In this document: piece after piece, positions 35,911 through 46,799 of the stretch | Numbering within the stretch: position 1 is the stretch's first letter | Layout: each line of letters begins with the position of its first letter | NCBI GenBank assembly: GCA_944470555.2 | Contig: OX104127.1 | Location: 135,116,786 to 135,180,785 of the forward strand | DNA length: 64,000 bases | Source: Heterobilharzia americana | Taxonomy: Eukaryota > Platyhelminthes > Trematoda > Strigeidida > Schistosomatidae | Reading direction: 5' to 3' | Notes under the pieces: model-generated | Databases searched by the model: none | What the model was told of the DNA's origin: nothing | Seen by the model: only the letters and a program-made list of their open reading frames with translations | Program-made: the position numbers and the translations under genes

Positions 35911-36559
35911 TATCAGTCTACAACGGAATTGTTGTGTTCATATTGGTTTCAATGCTTAAGTGATTACTATTTCATCTGAAAAATACTTACATCTAATTGA
36001 ATTGATTCACATTCACCCATAACATGTATTATATCTAAATTAAGTTTATGCCTGTTAGTTTAATGACAGGAAGACAGTGAGAGTCTCATCTGAAAACAGA
36101 AATGCTATTAGAAACCAAGGCATTGATTGTTACAACCTAATTTCCCCATTAGGTTTTTACTGTATAGTGTAGATCATCGTGGTAATGAATTTATTTTCAG
36201 AACTATTGTTTGCGAAAATAAACTTTCTATTCAGTGTTTAATGCATGCTTTCACACTAAAGTGATGTTGATCAGATAAAAGAAAGAAAAAATAAACAAGT
36301 ATTGTTACAAAATAGAAGCCTTGAAACCTGAAAGTAATTTTTCTTGTAAAGTGAAAAAGTAATCGACTTACATACATATATTGATTTTTAGACAGTGATA
36401 TAAATAAAGCAACTATTAGAAACATTTTTCGACACCAAAATTAGTTGAACTTTTAACTAGGATGATAAATCTTTAGAAAATATGCCTATTAAGGTAAATA
36501 CATTCCACATATGAATACAGTTTTACATGAGTAAAAATAACAGTAATGTTACATTAATC
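35911..36559. other. AT-rich non-coding stretch
   Basis: Nothing recognised. Confidence 0.4.
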
Positions 36560-36690
36560 TTGATAACTAGAAGCAGAATCAAGGACGCACGTTTCGTCCT
36601 ATTTGGGGCTCGTCAGTTGGGTGTACCTTTACTCTGTTGAGTGAGGTTGTTCTCGCTAAGACCTCATTAAAGAAACTTAATTGGTTGGGC
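36560..36690 (-). mobile_element. Sm-alpha fragment
   Basis: The minus strand has GGTCTTAGCGAGAACAACC, the hammerhead at 36576-36627, and the unit end near 36565. The head is truncated. Confidence 0.7.
36576..36627 (-). ncRNA. hammerhead ribozyme, Sm-alpha type, core intact
   Basis: The minus strand reads GGTACACCCAA, CTGACGAG, stem II GCCC/GGAC (three of four pairs), CGAAACG, and the GTC cleavage triplet. All invariant core bases are present; position 7 is C, which is tolerated. Stem I arms ACCCAA/CTTGAT are mostly mismatched, so folding is doubtful. Confidence 0.6.
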
Positions 36691-37008
36691 CATTAAAACT
36701 TGGTATCGCTTATCTTTAATGGAGTGAAGTATAGAAGAGGGATTTTTAACCAAGGCATTTCTCATTATCGGCACCCAATGTATTTCTTAGTAGATCAAAT
36801 TCATTGGTTCGTTTAATTGATAAGATGCTGATAAAATTACTATTTTATCGTTATATTAACATTACCTGTTAATCCGAGTGAATTATGTGGTCTTATAATG
36901 AGTACTGATGTTTAGAAAGAAACCAGGAATGAAGGAAAAGATGCCGATAATCAAGACTATTAAGATTCCTATATATATGTATATACTGTGTTCTTTTGAA
37001 ATTCTTAC
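36691..37008. other. AT-rich non-coding stretch
   Basis: No repeat is seen. It would be intron of the minus-strand candidate exon next to it. Confidence 0.35.
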
Positions 37009-37076
37009 CTCTAATAAGGCGAACTAAATGACCTCTGAATTTCCGATTCATTTGGTTCTGCTCAGGGTTGATTTTA
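37009..37076 (-). CDS. candidate short exon, basic peptide, unknown protein
   Basis: On the minus strand the site TATACAG (AG at 37078-37077) opens 68 bases ending in a consensus donor AG|GTAAGA. The frame is open: KINPEQNQMNRKFRGHLVRL then IR, phase 1 at both ends. The peptide is basic and not low-complexity. An ATG 11 bases upstream in frame (37087) could instead make it a first exon. Support is the donor quality and the open frame only; the polypyrimidine tract is poor. Confidence 0.33.
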
Positions 37077-37459
37077 CTGTATACCAATATTATATTATTG
37101 GTTGTAATTTTGTTTCATCGCTTGAACCAAATCGATAAATCTATGTTCACTTCAGTAAGTCCATTAATCAGTTTTAGAAAATAGTTTGAGGTAAGTTATC
37201 TGAGTTGAACATATTATAGAGCTTTAGCACTTAAAGTTCCCCCTGTGCATTCATTTCCTTAAGTGGTTTATTACTCACCGAAACACCACAAGATATCACG
37301 CTTATGCAATAGATAGGCTGAACTGTCTTTATCAATGCATCACCCAGTTAGATATGAATTTTTGAAGGTTATCGATTGGTAGAATATGAAATTTACAACA
37401 AAATCGCCTTACTGACACGCAACTTCCTAATACTTGTGACTTAAAAGAGTTGAAATTCC

Positions 37460-37763
37460 ATTCGTTTTTTGATATAGGAATTGGACGCTTTCATCTCTGA
37501 AATCCACAAAGTGCACCAAATCTCGTGAACGATAAAATTCCTGATGATTGCAAGTCATAAACTTAAACTGATTGCACCCCTGCACTTTGTGCATACCAAC
37601 CTTCTTTATTACCGATTGAATGGTTTAGTGAAGTCTTTGGATTGGTGTTGTTGAAGTGACTCTTCTCCTCGACTATTGTAGAGAAGCCGACCTAATTTGA
37701 CTATTGAGAGGAATTAAAAGTCATACCCAGGTTTCCGTAGGTGAACTCGCAGGAGGATCATTA
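37460..37763 (+). pseudogene. decayed 3' end of an 18S rRNA gene
   Basis: ACCGATTGAATGGTTTAGTG (37611-37630) and GGTTTCCGTAGGTGAAC followed by GGATCATTA (ending 37763) are the near-universal 3'-end blocks of eukaryotic 18S rRNA. Upstream, GAACGATAAAATTCCTGATG, GCAAGTCATAAAC, and CCCCTGCACTTTGTGCATAC align in order with the preceding 18S segments. Many substitutions lie in positions that are invariant in working rRNA (for example CTCGCAGGAGGATC for CCTGCGGAAGGATC). No recognisable ITS, 5.8S or upstream 18S was seen, so it is an isolated rDNA fragment. Confidence 0.85.
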
Positions 37764-37969
37764 TCAAATACAGTATACTTCTGATGATAAAGCACATAAT
37801 GATACAATGTTATTTACTGGATGAAATTTTCAGCAGAATTTGTTGTTCATATTCATATTAAAGAATGCTGATGATATATAACCACAATGTGCTGAAACAT
37901 GTCACTATAATCATTATATCAAGAAGAATACGCGATAACTCTAACTATACATGTTACCAATGGACTAGC

Positions 37970-38135
37970 TGTTGTGATTCAGAGTGGGTAACATCCTAGA
38001 ATCCAAAGAGATCGATCTTAAGTTCCAGTCTTTCTAGAAGCAACATAACTCATGGGAAACAGGTACGTCCAGCTGACGAGTCCCAAAAGGATGAGACGTG
38101 TGTCCTGGATTCCGTGCCCACCTACTAGCCATTAT
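37970..38135 (+). mobile_element. Sm-alpha copy
   Basis: Decayed tRNA-like head (GTGGGTAACATCCTAG, AAGTTCCAGTC), the hammerhead at 38062-38113, and the unit end CTACTAGCCATT. Confidence 0.7.
38062..38113 (+). ncRNA. hammerhead ribozyme relic (Sm-alpha type)
   Basis: CTGACGAG is intact apart from the tolerated position 7. Stem I GTCCAG/CTGGAT pairs well, and stem II GTCC/GGAT pairs with one wobble. The GAAAC box is GAGAC, changing an invariant A, so activity should be lost. Confidence 0.65.
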
Positions 38136-38662
38136 TACTACATACTGATATTATTTCATCAGGTATAACGAAATAGATAAGCAACTGGTTACAGACTCAT
38201 TCTATTCATTGATAGCTGAGTGGTACTCAAAAACACTTCTGAAGAGTTCAGAGTGAACGATCAAACTTTAATATGCTCAGCGAAATTTACTCTGTGATGA
38301 AGTTTTAATGACTAATTTGCATGCTAAATGTTCCCTTGGCTGTGAAACATTTAGTTGATCGCCTTTAAAATTAGAACAACAGTCTTCAGGCAACGTTTAA
38401 GTATCGATTAGCACACAAATAATTGCCTTAAAACTACATGAAATAAATGCATAGGACCATCTTTGGGAGTAGCCAGCAGAAACTAGTTAAACAGATTGAA
38501 GCAGCGCTGAAAGCTTCTAGTTGGTATTTGGTCGTGACTACTTCATCATTTCATACAGAAGTCGCCTAAACTGTTGTGGCGTCCATAATCAAGCTGTGAC
38601 AAATTTTGCCCAACGGCATATAGTAATCTTATGATGTTTTAGCCATTTAGTTTTCACTAGAT
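38136..38662. other. AT-rich non-coding stretch
   Basis: Nothing recognised. Confidence 0.4.
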
Positions 38663-38732
38663 CAGGAAGTATAGTATAATGGTATGTAGCCTCACCACTT
38701 TGGATTTTCAGTTCCAACCTGGAAATCAGTCT
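38663..38732 (+). repeat. tRNA-like sequence, probably pseudogene or SINE head
   Basis: TATAGTATAATGGTATGTAG resembles box A and D-arm of Asp/Glu-type tRNAs, and CAGTTCCAACCTGG resembles the T-arm at tRNA spacing. No convincing acceptor stem was found, so it is not called a tRNA gene. Confidence 0.35.
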
Positions 38733-40868
38733 ATGTTATGTTCTCCAATTGTTGAGAAGGAAATTATGGCTAAATTGCTAAATATTTTTATCATTTGAGA
38801 TTGCCTTCAATTATTATTGGGCTATTTTTCCTAGTTTTCATTTCATTATCTTCGTCTTACTCATTGTGCTTATTTTTGACTCAGTATAAAGTACTTAAAC
38901 TACTAACAAGTAGTGTATATCGTAAATTTGCAAATGTGAGGACGAAGCTAACCACCTCTTGAAGTTGGTAAGGGAATAGGTGTATGTAGTGGTGGATAAA
39001 GGCTTAGAATGTCACTGATTATCCCTGACTCTCATTGACTTATTTTCTAACGATGTTTACAGAAAATTGCCACCAAATGCCACCACATGTAACCAAAGCA
39101 AAAGATTACAATTTCACACTAAATATTTGTACACCGCTTGACTGGGGCTCCCGAGGTGACAGGAATCAGTGGTTGGGGACTCTTCGTGGCATGGGTGTGA
39201 ATTAGTCACAGTAACGTAGATGTATTTACTCGTTGATGTCTTCTAAAGACAGAATGTTTCGAGTAACTTTTATTTTTAATTTCGTTCTCCTCCTATAGAC
39301 CTTTGCCTACTTTGATATCAGTCATTTACTTGTCCACTTGTTCTTCATATATTACTGTGAACTGTGGCAACGTGATAGGAGGCATATGTGTGCGAGATTC
39401 TAAGTTAATTTATCTGTCTGTCTGTCTGTCCGTCTGTATGCGCATGACAAAACTGTATTTGAAAACTTATTCTAAGTATTTGATCCACTTATCTATCTTA
39501 TGATTTCGCTTCATTAAGAATATTCTGTATGATTTCTATTTGTATCTGATCATAATCTTACATTTAATTGTAACCGTCCAATAGATTTTATGAACCGAAC
39601 ATAAAACAGTGAAATATTTTGTTTTTCTAAACATGTCAATAAACTTTTTGACAATGACGTAAACTTGAAGAATCTGTTAATTACTAAAATTTTTCCATTA
39701 AAATAACTATAAATCACGTCAGTAAAACAAAAACTGAATCCTCTATTATTCAAATCAAATGCTGGATGGAGGTGATTCAAAAATATAATAACAAATTCAG
39801 TTCGATTTCATCACTTCCTGTTGCGTCAGCTGCTTATAATTTAGGCTAGTTAGGCGTAAAATAGCACTGCAGTCTGTGTAATCTAGTTTTGTTTAGACTG
39901 TGGTATTGAACATTTCGCTTTGTTTAAATTACTTACATACGCATTCAGGCGGTCAATGAATCCAAATGTGATAAGCCTGTGTCTAGAGAAGGCTCAGGTT
40001 AACTGAATCGATAGCTAATATTTTCTCGGTTCACGCCAACCTCTTAATAAGGTGTTTCATACCTTTTCAATAAATCATTTTACACTACACCATGCTACTA
40101 CCAATGAGATTGTAAAAATCATTGTTTTTCGATACAATCTAGTTTCTTTCTTGCATGTTCACGTACCAGGACTGTATGATGACTTATAATAATAGTTGAT
40201 GATTGCAGATATCGGTGAAGTTATAAATCGGTATTCTTTTTTCACCTGTATCTCTTTCGTTAGGAAAGTACTAGATTTGTATTTCTTTTCAGATACAATC
40301 ACAAGCAGCTGGTGTGTTTTCACTGCACACTACAGGCGTCCTACATCTCAGTGTTGTTCATCTCCGTCGATCACTGCTGCGTATACTTAATTCACACTGA
40401 ATCCTGACTACATTTTCTTTCTTCCAGTAAGTGAACTCAACTAGTACGACACATTTTGTGTATATTAGTGTTACAATTAGACAAGAGAATATCTATTATC
40501 CTGTGTGAAAGTATGAGAAAGTACTCCATCATAGAATGACAGTGATATTTTAAATCGATAAATGGGCTAAACAAGCCTTTAGTAGGAAAGCCAGTACCTC
40601 TGAGGTGAATACTTTCAACGTTTTCATATGTAGTGATTTGTAAACAAATACTATTTTGTAACAGAAGTAATAATGAAATCATCTGGTACTTAGCCTGTTG
40701 ACGAAACGTCCACGCTCACGGGTACATGCCCTAAAAACGTGAAACAATTATTACGTTACTTATGAGTTAAAAATCTCTCTCAACTGGTGTATACATAACC
40801 TTGTATTCAGCCTTACTTTCCCCCTGTTTGACGTCATCTTAATTAACTAAAGTTCTGTATATGACGCA

Positions 40869-40869
<1 letters not shown>
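38733..40869. other. AT-rich non-coding stretch
   Basis: No gene is recognised. A (GTCT)n run lies at 39413-39437. Confidence 0.4.
39413..39437. repeat. (GTCT)n microsatellite
   Basis: About five CTGT/GTCT units with one interruption. Confidence 0.9.

Positions 40870-40917
<48 letters not shown>
40870..40917. repeat. (TA)n microsatellite
   Basis: About 48 bases of uninterrupted TA. Confidence 0.98.
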
Positions 40918-40919
<2 letters not shown>

Positions 40920-41109
40920 CCAATCAAATGCAAATATGCAATTCTACAGCCTGAATAATTCACCACAATTGAATTAGTTTTATATACACGAAGAAAAAAT
41001 CATATTAACTCGAGTAAAGTCTGATGAGAGCTAACTTAGCACGCGATGAATATGTATTTGAAATCAGTAGTACCCAAACATTTTTCAAAGTGATATACTG
41101 TTCGCTGAT

Positions 41110-41460
41110 GATTGGTGACATGGTTTGTGACAAGATTTCCTTGAAGTTCTATTGAGAAGTAGTGACTGGGGAAAATCTAAGTCGGAAGTAAGGATGAATA
41201 TATCAGCAGTGTCATTGGATAAAGGTCTCGTCATATTATAAATTGAAACAAGTAGGAAAATGTGGATTATTGAATTCAGACCCACTGGTTCACTGGTAGC
41301 TTCCTCACCGTGAAACCCGAAAGTTCTAAACCCTATACCCAGTGGGGCCATGGGTGAGTAATTCTAAGGAGCTGCATACCAGCATTCAACAGCCGTTCAC
41401 TGTTCCCGGAATTTCAGTGCCTCTCTAAATTATATCGGTTTGTGATGAGTACCAACTTCA
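41110..41460 (+). mobile_element. family D SINE, long form, diverged
   Basis: Upstream block (TGACTGGGGAAAATCTAAG), tRNA-like head (CCACTGGTTCACTGGTAGC, GTTCTAAACCC), decayed hammerhead (TTCTAAGGAG, TTCAACAGCCGTTCACTG) and tail. It is followed directly by a minus-strand family C copy. Confidence 0.65.
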
Positions 41461-41469
41461 GTACAAAAC

Positions 41470-41660
41470 TGTTTTATATTAATTGGTTCGAGACAATAGG
41501 CAAGAATTCCTGGACCTAGGTTTCGTGCTTGTTGACACTCATCAGCAAGGTATATTTTTGCAACTTCGAGGGAAATGCTGTCGTCTCTGAGATTCAAACT
41601 CTCATTACAGTAAGTGATGTCATCATTAAGTGGTGGTCATCAACAAGGAACAGGTACCAA
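41470..41660 (-). mobile_element. tRNA-headed SINE with hammerhead, family C, copy 3
   Basis: The minus strand has a tRNA-like head with box B-like GAGAGTTTGAATCTCAGAG, then the hammerhead at 41506-41552, then a tail toward 41470 (CTATTGTCTCGAACCAATTA). The head-ribozyme-tail order is the same as in Sm-alpha, but the sequence differs in all stems and loops. Confidence 0.65.
41506..41552 (-). ncRNA. hammerhead ribozyme, family C, core intact and foldable
   Basis: Minus strand, in order: stem I CTTG; core CTGATGAG; stem II GTGT/GCAC with loop CAACAA; GAAA; stem III ACC-TA-GGT; cleavage C; stem I CAGG. All invariant core bases are present and every stem has three or more pairs. Stem I has only four pairs with one G-U. 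Compared with other family C copies it lacks three bases after the cleavage base, which restores standard geometry. Confidence 0.6.
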
Positions 41661-43479
41661 AAAAGTGGTCGCTCTCCAGTGACTAATCAACTTACAGTAT
41701 TGTTGCCTTCTTTAAGTATACAGTAACTCACGATAAACCATTACAACGTTCAAACATTAAATGATTAAAACTTCAATTTCAACAATATTAACTGTTTCGT
41801 AATCATGAATAATATTTAATTTATTTATTGAATTAAAGATTGAAGTGGTGAAGTTTAAACTTTAGAGACTATTTTATGAGTAGTAAGAATATGCGTGGAA
41901 ATTATTCCTAAATTGGATAAAAAAAACATCCAAGCATAAATGCAACTTTTATGACCCGAAAATACTTCTTGTTTTTAGAATGGCCCTTGCTAACTCAACG
42001 GTGGTTGCAGTCATTTGTAATTTATCCTTACTCAGTTCCAGCAGTATCAGATCCTGAGTAGACTACAATTCAGAAAAAATTCTCAGAAGTAAAGGATTTA
42101 TGATACTGCGGAAGTGAGAAATAAACACCTACTTAACAGCTTAGTTAACTCCATCTTGACACTATGCTATCTAGTAAATCTTCCTTTCTCACAGTATTCG
42201 TCAAATATAAAGCAAAGCACTTCATTCTAGTGGTCTTTAGCAGTCAAATGTAGAAGGAATATTCTTGTCTGAGTGGATCGGAAGGGTCAAATAAGTATGG
42301 TTGGTTAATTTTGCTAGTCTAGTAGATGACATGTCGATTTCTGAAAGATTAGTTAATGGATTGGGATCCTAGCTGGTGCATGACCCCCCATAGGGTTATT
42401 AAGCCTCCACCAAATAGGTTTCAGGCACCAAGTAATAACAGCTACAAGGAACTGGATAATAAGTGGATAATACGGATTATACTAAACATCAGAATAAGCA
42501 GTATCTCCATTGAATGGTAAATGTCAAAAGTCATAGCTAAGGTTGAGTGAAGTCTGTGACCCTGGTTTTACAAACATATTAGATACTCCGTCTTTTTATA
42601 GTACTAAGTAGGATCTTTCATACCGATTTTGAAGTAATCAGAACTGTAGTTGCCTTTATCTTGTGAACAGCTTAAAATCTCATTGACCTATCTGAATAAA
42701 AAATAAACTATTTTACCATTTACTCAAAAAAATAAAATTAATAATTATGGTTATTTTCACAGGTTCTAAAATATGCATGGAGTTTGAAATGGTCTTCAAT
42801 CACTTAAACATTATAATAAATACAATAATAAATTTCACAAAATTTGAGACAAAAAATCCGTTCGTAGCGAAAATAGTTATCATTTCAATGACTCAACTTC
42901 AAGACTACATTTGTACATATGTAGGCTCAAAAGAAGAATGTTCAAGAAGAATATACGGACAAACCTCAAAGTCAATCAGAGAGTACCAAATATTTGCCAT
43001 GTCTTACCTTTACCTGCCAAACATATTCGGGAATGTTATATAAAAAGGGTTAATTCCTGAAAAACTTAAGGAAAATGGGGAAGAAAATGGGAAAATGAAA
43101 AACGAAATAAGCAGGACTATCAATCCTAAGTCTTTCCCTTGATCCACAAGATTATAAAACAAAACAAAATTAAAATGAGACTATTCCGAAACCACAGTGA
43201 AGAAAGGAGTTGTACATGTTTCTTTTCAGCAAAACGTTGAGGTTTGAATTTGTTAATACTCTGACTGAGCTAAAACATCTTAACTTCACACTGTTTGAAC
43301 GATTCCGTCTAACTCTGCAGAGGATCGTGAGTGAAGTAACACTACCTCCTGCAATACTTTCCAAAGATGTTCACTTATATCTCCATCTGTATTAGCTCTC
43401 TATTTTAACTGAGTGATTCCAATGAAATAGATTGTGTCGCCACAGGAAATTGACTAATATAATGTACTGAAGATACTAT
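41661..43479. other. AT-rich non-coding stretch with possible PLE trace
   Basis: A 98-codon ORF at 42747-43043 (+) includes SRRIYGQTSKSIREYQ, weakly like a GIY-YIG core with two letters swapped. Not enough to call an element. Nothing else is recognised. Confidence 0.3.
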
Positions 43480-43620
43480 TCATCATGGGCTAACATCATT
43501 TGGAGAACCATTGAAAACTTGGAAGCACTAGACACCTGTTTCGTCGTGTTATGAAACTCCTCAGCAGCATGCACTATTGATCCCGCCACGACAGGGTCAG
43601 ACTCAGAACCTTTAGGTTTC
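43480..43620 (-). mobile_element. family D SINE, truncated head
   Basis: Contains the hammerhead at 43525-43572 and part of the tail (TTCTCCAAATGATGTTAGCC on the minus strand). The head ends near 43615. Confidence 0.7.
43525..43572 (-). ncRNA. hammerhead ribozyme, family D, core intact
   Basis: Minus strand: GCATGCTG, CTGAGGAG, stem II GTT/GAC (three pairs with a wobble), CGAAAC, stem III ACA-GG-TGT, cleavage C, TAGTGC. Stem I makes five of six pairs using G-U pairs. All invariant core bases are present, making it one of the better candidates for residual activity. Confidence 0.6.
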
Positions 43621-44589
43621 ACAGCGAAAATGTTAATCATCCAATCTTTGAGTCAAGTTTCTATTTCCTGCCTCTATGAAATCACAATATAGCACGACTA
43701 CCCACCATGGTCTTCCGTTTTTATCCGCTTCACTTCCAACTAGTTGACCTCACAGGTCACAGCTTTTCACTAAAAATTCGGGATATCCAATTCAAAGTTT
43801 ATGACTCATGACCATTATGCAGTAATTTATTTTGAGGTTTATGATGATTTTAATTCTAAGATAGTCTTCATCACGGAAGTGATGTTGTATTGTCCTTAGT
43901 ATTCACTGAACTTTGTATACCATGCCGAGATTATAATGAATTATTTTGAATTGTTACAGCAATTGAATTTCAGAAGGTTAGTTAGGATTACAAGTGATAA
44001 CTGTTTTTTCAATCTCAAATCTTGATATTCATCGACTGTTTAGGTAAGCTTTAACCTAATGTTACCACATCAATAAACGGGATTATTTCAGCAATAAGTG
44101 TTAAGTAAGTGATAAATGAATATTGTTAGTGGAATTCTTCAAAGTTGACCTGAAAACTCCTCTCAGTGGAGATTAAGTTTTTAATAATTTGATGCTAAAT
44201 GAAGTTAGGATATGCGAGCAAAATCCATTCATCTTCTAAGCAAAATTCACCAAATTTACTGTGATACGTTAATAACTCAATATAATTTTTTGATTATTGA
44301 GGCAGATAACTAATGCACCGAGAGAAACGCTCCATCTAATCTATTTAAAATGAGTTTTGTGGAAGTTTTAAAAAACTTCTGACTAAATTATGAACAGGGA
44401 GTCTGAAGTTCAGTGGACGGAGCTAGGAAATCTATAGGTAAAGAATGTGAAAGCAAAGTAAACTCTTCTAAAACCCGATTACCTTGATACGTAGGTAGAT
44501 ATCCAATAGCTTAAATGCTAAATTATATCTAAAATAGCATGAATTAGTTAAAACAATATCGAACTGGACAGAAAATTGCTCATTGCTTT
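43621..44589. other. AT-rich non-coding stretch
   Basis: Nothing recognised. Confidence 0.4.
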
Positions 44590-44895
44590 ACAGGGACGAA
44601 TAGCTCGATCTCTGTTAGCAGCTGGACTCCTATGCGGGTGCTTCCATACTGCTAGATATTCATGATGTTATATTGATCCTGATGACTAGCAGCAAAATCT
44701 AAGACACATGCTTCGTCCTATTTGGTACTGGTCAGCAAGATGTACCTGCACCCCAGTGATATTGTCCCTATCGTGGCTCGGACCCAGTAACCTTCGCTTC
44801 AAATACCAGAGCGTTATCCGTAAAGCCACTCTAGCTCGACAGACATCTCTTGTGCAACAGGTGTCGAGCAATTCGGCTTTGCTTAGCAACGGGAA
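44590..44895 (-). mobile_element. Sm-alpha copy, minus half of an inverted pair
   Basis: The tRNA-like head on the minus strand (TACGGATAACGCTC, GGGTCCGAGCCACG) is followed by a decayed hammerhead at 44697-44745 (CTGACCAG, CGAAGC) and the unit end. It continues into a second partial unit to 44590, again indicating a dimeric template. Confidence 0.75.
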
Positions 44896-44927
44896 ATTAC
44901 GAGTATCATTCCATCAAGTGACACCGG

Positions 44928-45040
44928 CTGCACAAGAGATCGCAATCGTGCCCCAGTTTTCTGGTGGATAACGCTATGAGTTAGTAGATTTCTATCAACC
45001 ACTTCGAACCATTCAGGAGCTAATGCAAGTCATTTTGATG
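44928..45040 (+). mobile_element. Sm-alpha head fragment, plus half of an inverted pair
   Basis: GGTGGATAACGCTATGAG matches the head on the plus strand and GTGCCCCAGTTTTCT the sequence before it. It is truncated before the hammerhead. Confidence 0.55.
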
Positions 45041-46489
45041 TCAGCCAATAAGACTAGAAGTCAGTCAGAACTTAGTTTTCAACGTCTTGATATCCGAAGA
45101 ATGGTCAACGCATAAGTCAAGTGTGACTTTCTAACTTATTGACTATGTAACCTAAGGATTCTAGCTATCTGGTGACTCAATCACTTAATCTAAGGTTATA
45201 TCTCGTAAAGGCATAAAAATTTTCTTCTTTGTTTTCGAGCTAACAAACACCTTTGTGCAATGTCATTTCAGTTATTCTTAAAAAATATTATTCGTATACA
45301 GTCACACTATAATTTTAGGAGATATTTTTTCTCTTCAAACCTTCCAACTTTATCAAAGTCCCTTATTGATTTGTCATCTAATACTTGTTGAACACTCATA
45401 TTCTATCATCATATAAACCTTGAAGTCAGCTTATAATCCCATATACACTAGTTGAATCCCTCCCTTTTCTACTAAATACTTTGATAATCCCAATTAGTTA
45501 ATTAGGGTGTAATTTTATAGGAGATATGACTGAACAGAAATTATAAAAACACACTGATATCAACTTATCTAATTTCTTTTATACTACTTGTAGTTATCAC
45601 CATCATCATAATCATCATTAAAGTAACAAGTGATTCACAATGAGGTAACTGGATATCAAAGGTCTTTTTCGCCCTTTTTTGTTACCCCATACATGTTGGC
45701 TATGTTTTACTCGTGTGCGTGTGTGCATGCGCGTGATATGTGTTCCTAATCCATCGTGACATATGTCATTAGTTTCCTCCTCCTCTTTTCATATTGCCCT
45801 TTACACATGTTCACTGAATATGCGAGTAAACACGCTTACAGAATGACGAAGGAAATTGAACAGTTGAACCTAAAAAATGAAAATCCCAATTTAACTTCCT
45901 TCAGTTGTTTTACCAACCTCTTACACTCACAGTGAAGCCTAATTACTCTGTGATAATAATTATAATTGACATACATCAAAGGGCTATCTTTCATTTCTGT
46001 TTTCCTTTGTTTGTTTATTTTCCCTTCCCCCTCTTCTTCGTGCTTTTCTCTCTGCCCTTTTTCCTCTTTGATTATTTTTTCACTCTCCAGAGACGTTTAT
46101 CAACCTCTTGTTTTCATTTACTCAAAAATTAAGGACTGTGGGTAAAGAAGATGAAATTGTTGAACTTAAGAAATTAACTATTTAGTTGAATACCAACTTG
46201 GACAATGAGTTCAACTCTTTCACATTTGGTGTGTGTGTGAATGTGTTTACGTGTGTTTGTTTCTCTCTAGTTTTGTGGTTATTTGTGATCATCGGGCTGC
46301 TGGATGTGACACGGTGGTGTTTGGGTGAATAAAGATGAAGTAGTTCAGTGAGTAAGCAGTATTAACAGTATTGATAGTCATTTAAAGATCCCCCATAACA
46401 CTGAAATATAAAAAAATAATCCGAAAGAAAATATTCTTTTCAATAATTTCTAAACCGGTTATACAACTGCAAAATGCAAATATACAACT
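45041..46489. other. AT-rich non-coding stretch
   Basis: Includes a pyrimidine-rich tract at 46000-46080 that gives a low-complexity 75-codon ORF. No gene is supported. Confidence 0.4.
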
Positions 46490-46795
46490 TGGTTGGTTGT
46501 GGCTAGCAGAGGAATCCAGGAAACACGCTTCGTCCTACTCGTTAGCTGGATACACCACCCCCAACGAGTGATATTGTTCCCACTGAGACTTGAACTTCAT
46601 ACCCATCGCTTCAGACATCGAAGCGTTATCCACTAGGCCACAGAGGCATGATACTCACTCCTTCCACCACAGGTATTAGTTATTACTATGTACTGATATA
46701 TTTGTAATTCTTCGTTGTTTTTCTGGACTAAGTTGTTCGACCTCTATTGGCAAATGGACTCCTATACGGGTGCCTCGACATTGTCTGAATGTTAA
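46490..46795 (-). mobile_element. Sm-alpha copy, near full unit, minus half of an inverted pair
   Basis: Unit end (GTTGTGGCTAGCAG on plus, 46498-46509), decayed hammerhead 46512-46555 (CTAACGAG, CGAAGC; stem II shortened), head (CTAGTGGATAACGCTTCGAT on minus), and distal part with GTCGAACAACTTAGTCC on minus. About 305 bp. Confidence 0.8.
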
Positions 46796-46799
46796 TTAC

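Noticed and set aside
42747..43043. 98-codon plus-strand ORF with a weak GIY-YIG-like patch
   Set aside because: The patch reads IYGQTSKSIRE rather than YIGxTxxS and flanking blocks are missing; not enough to call a PLE.
45905..46132. 75-codon ORF rich in Phe/Pro/Leu
   Set aside because: Produced by a simple pyrimidine tract.
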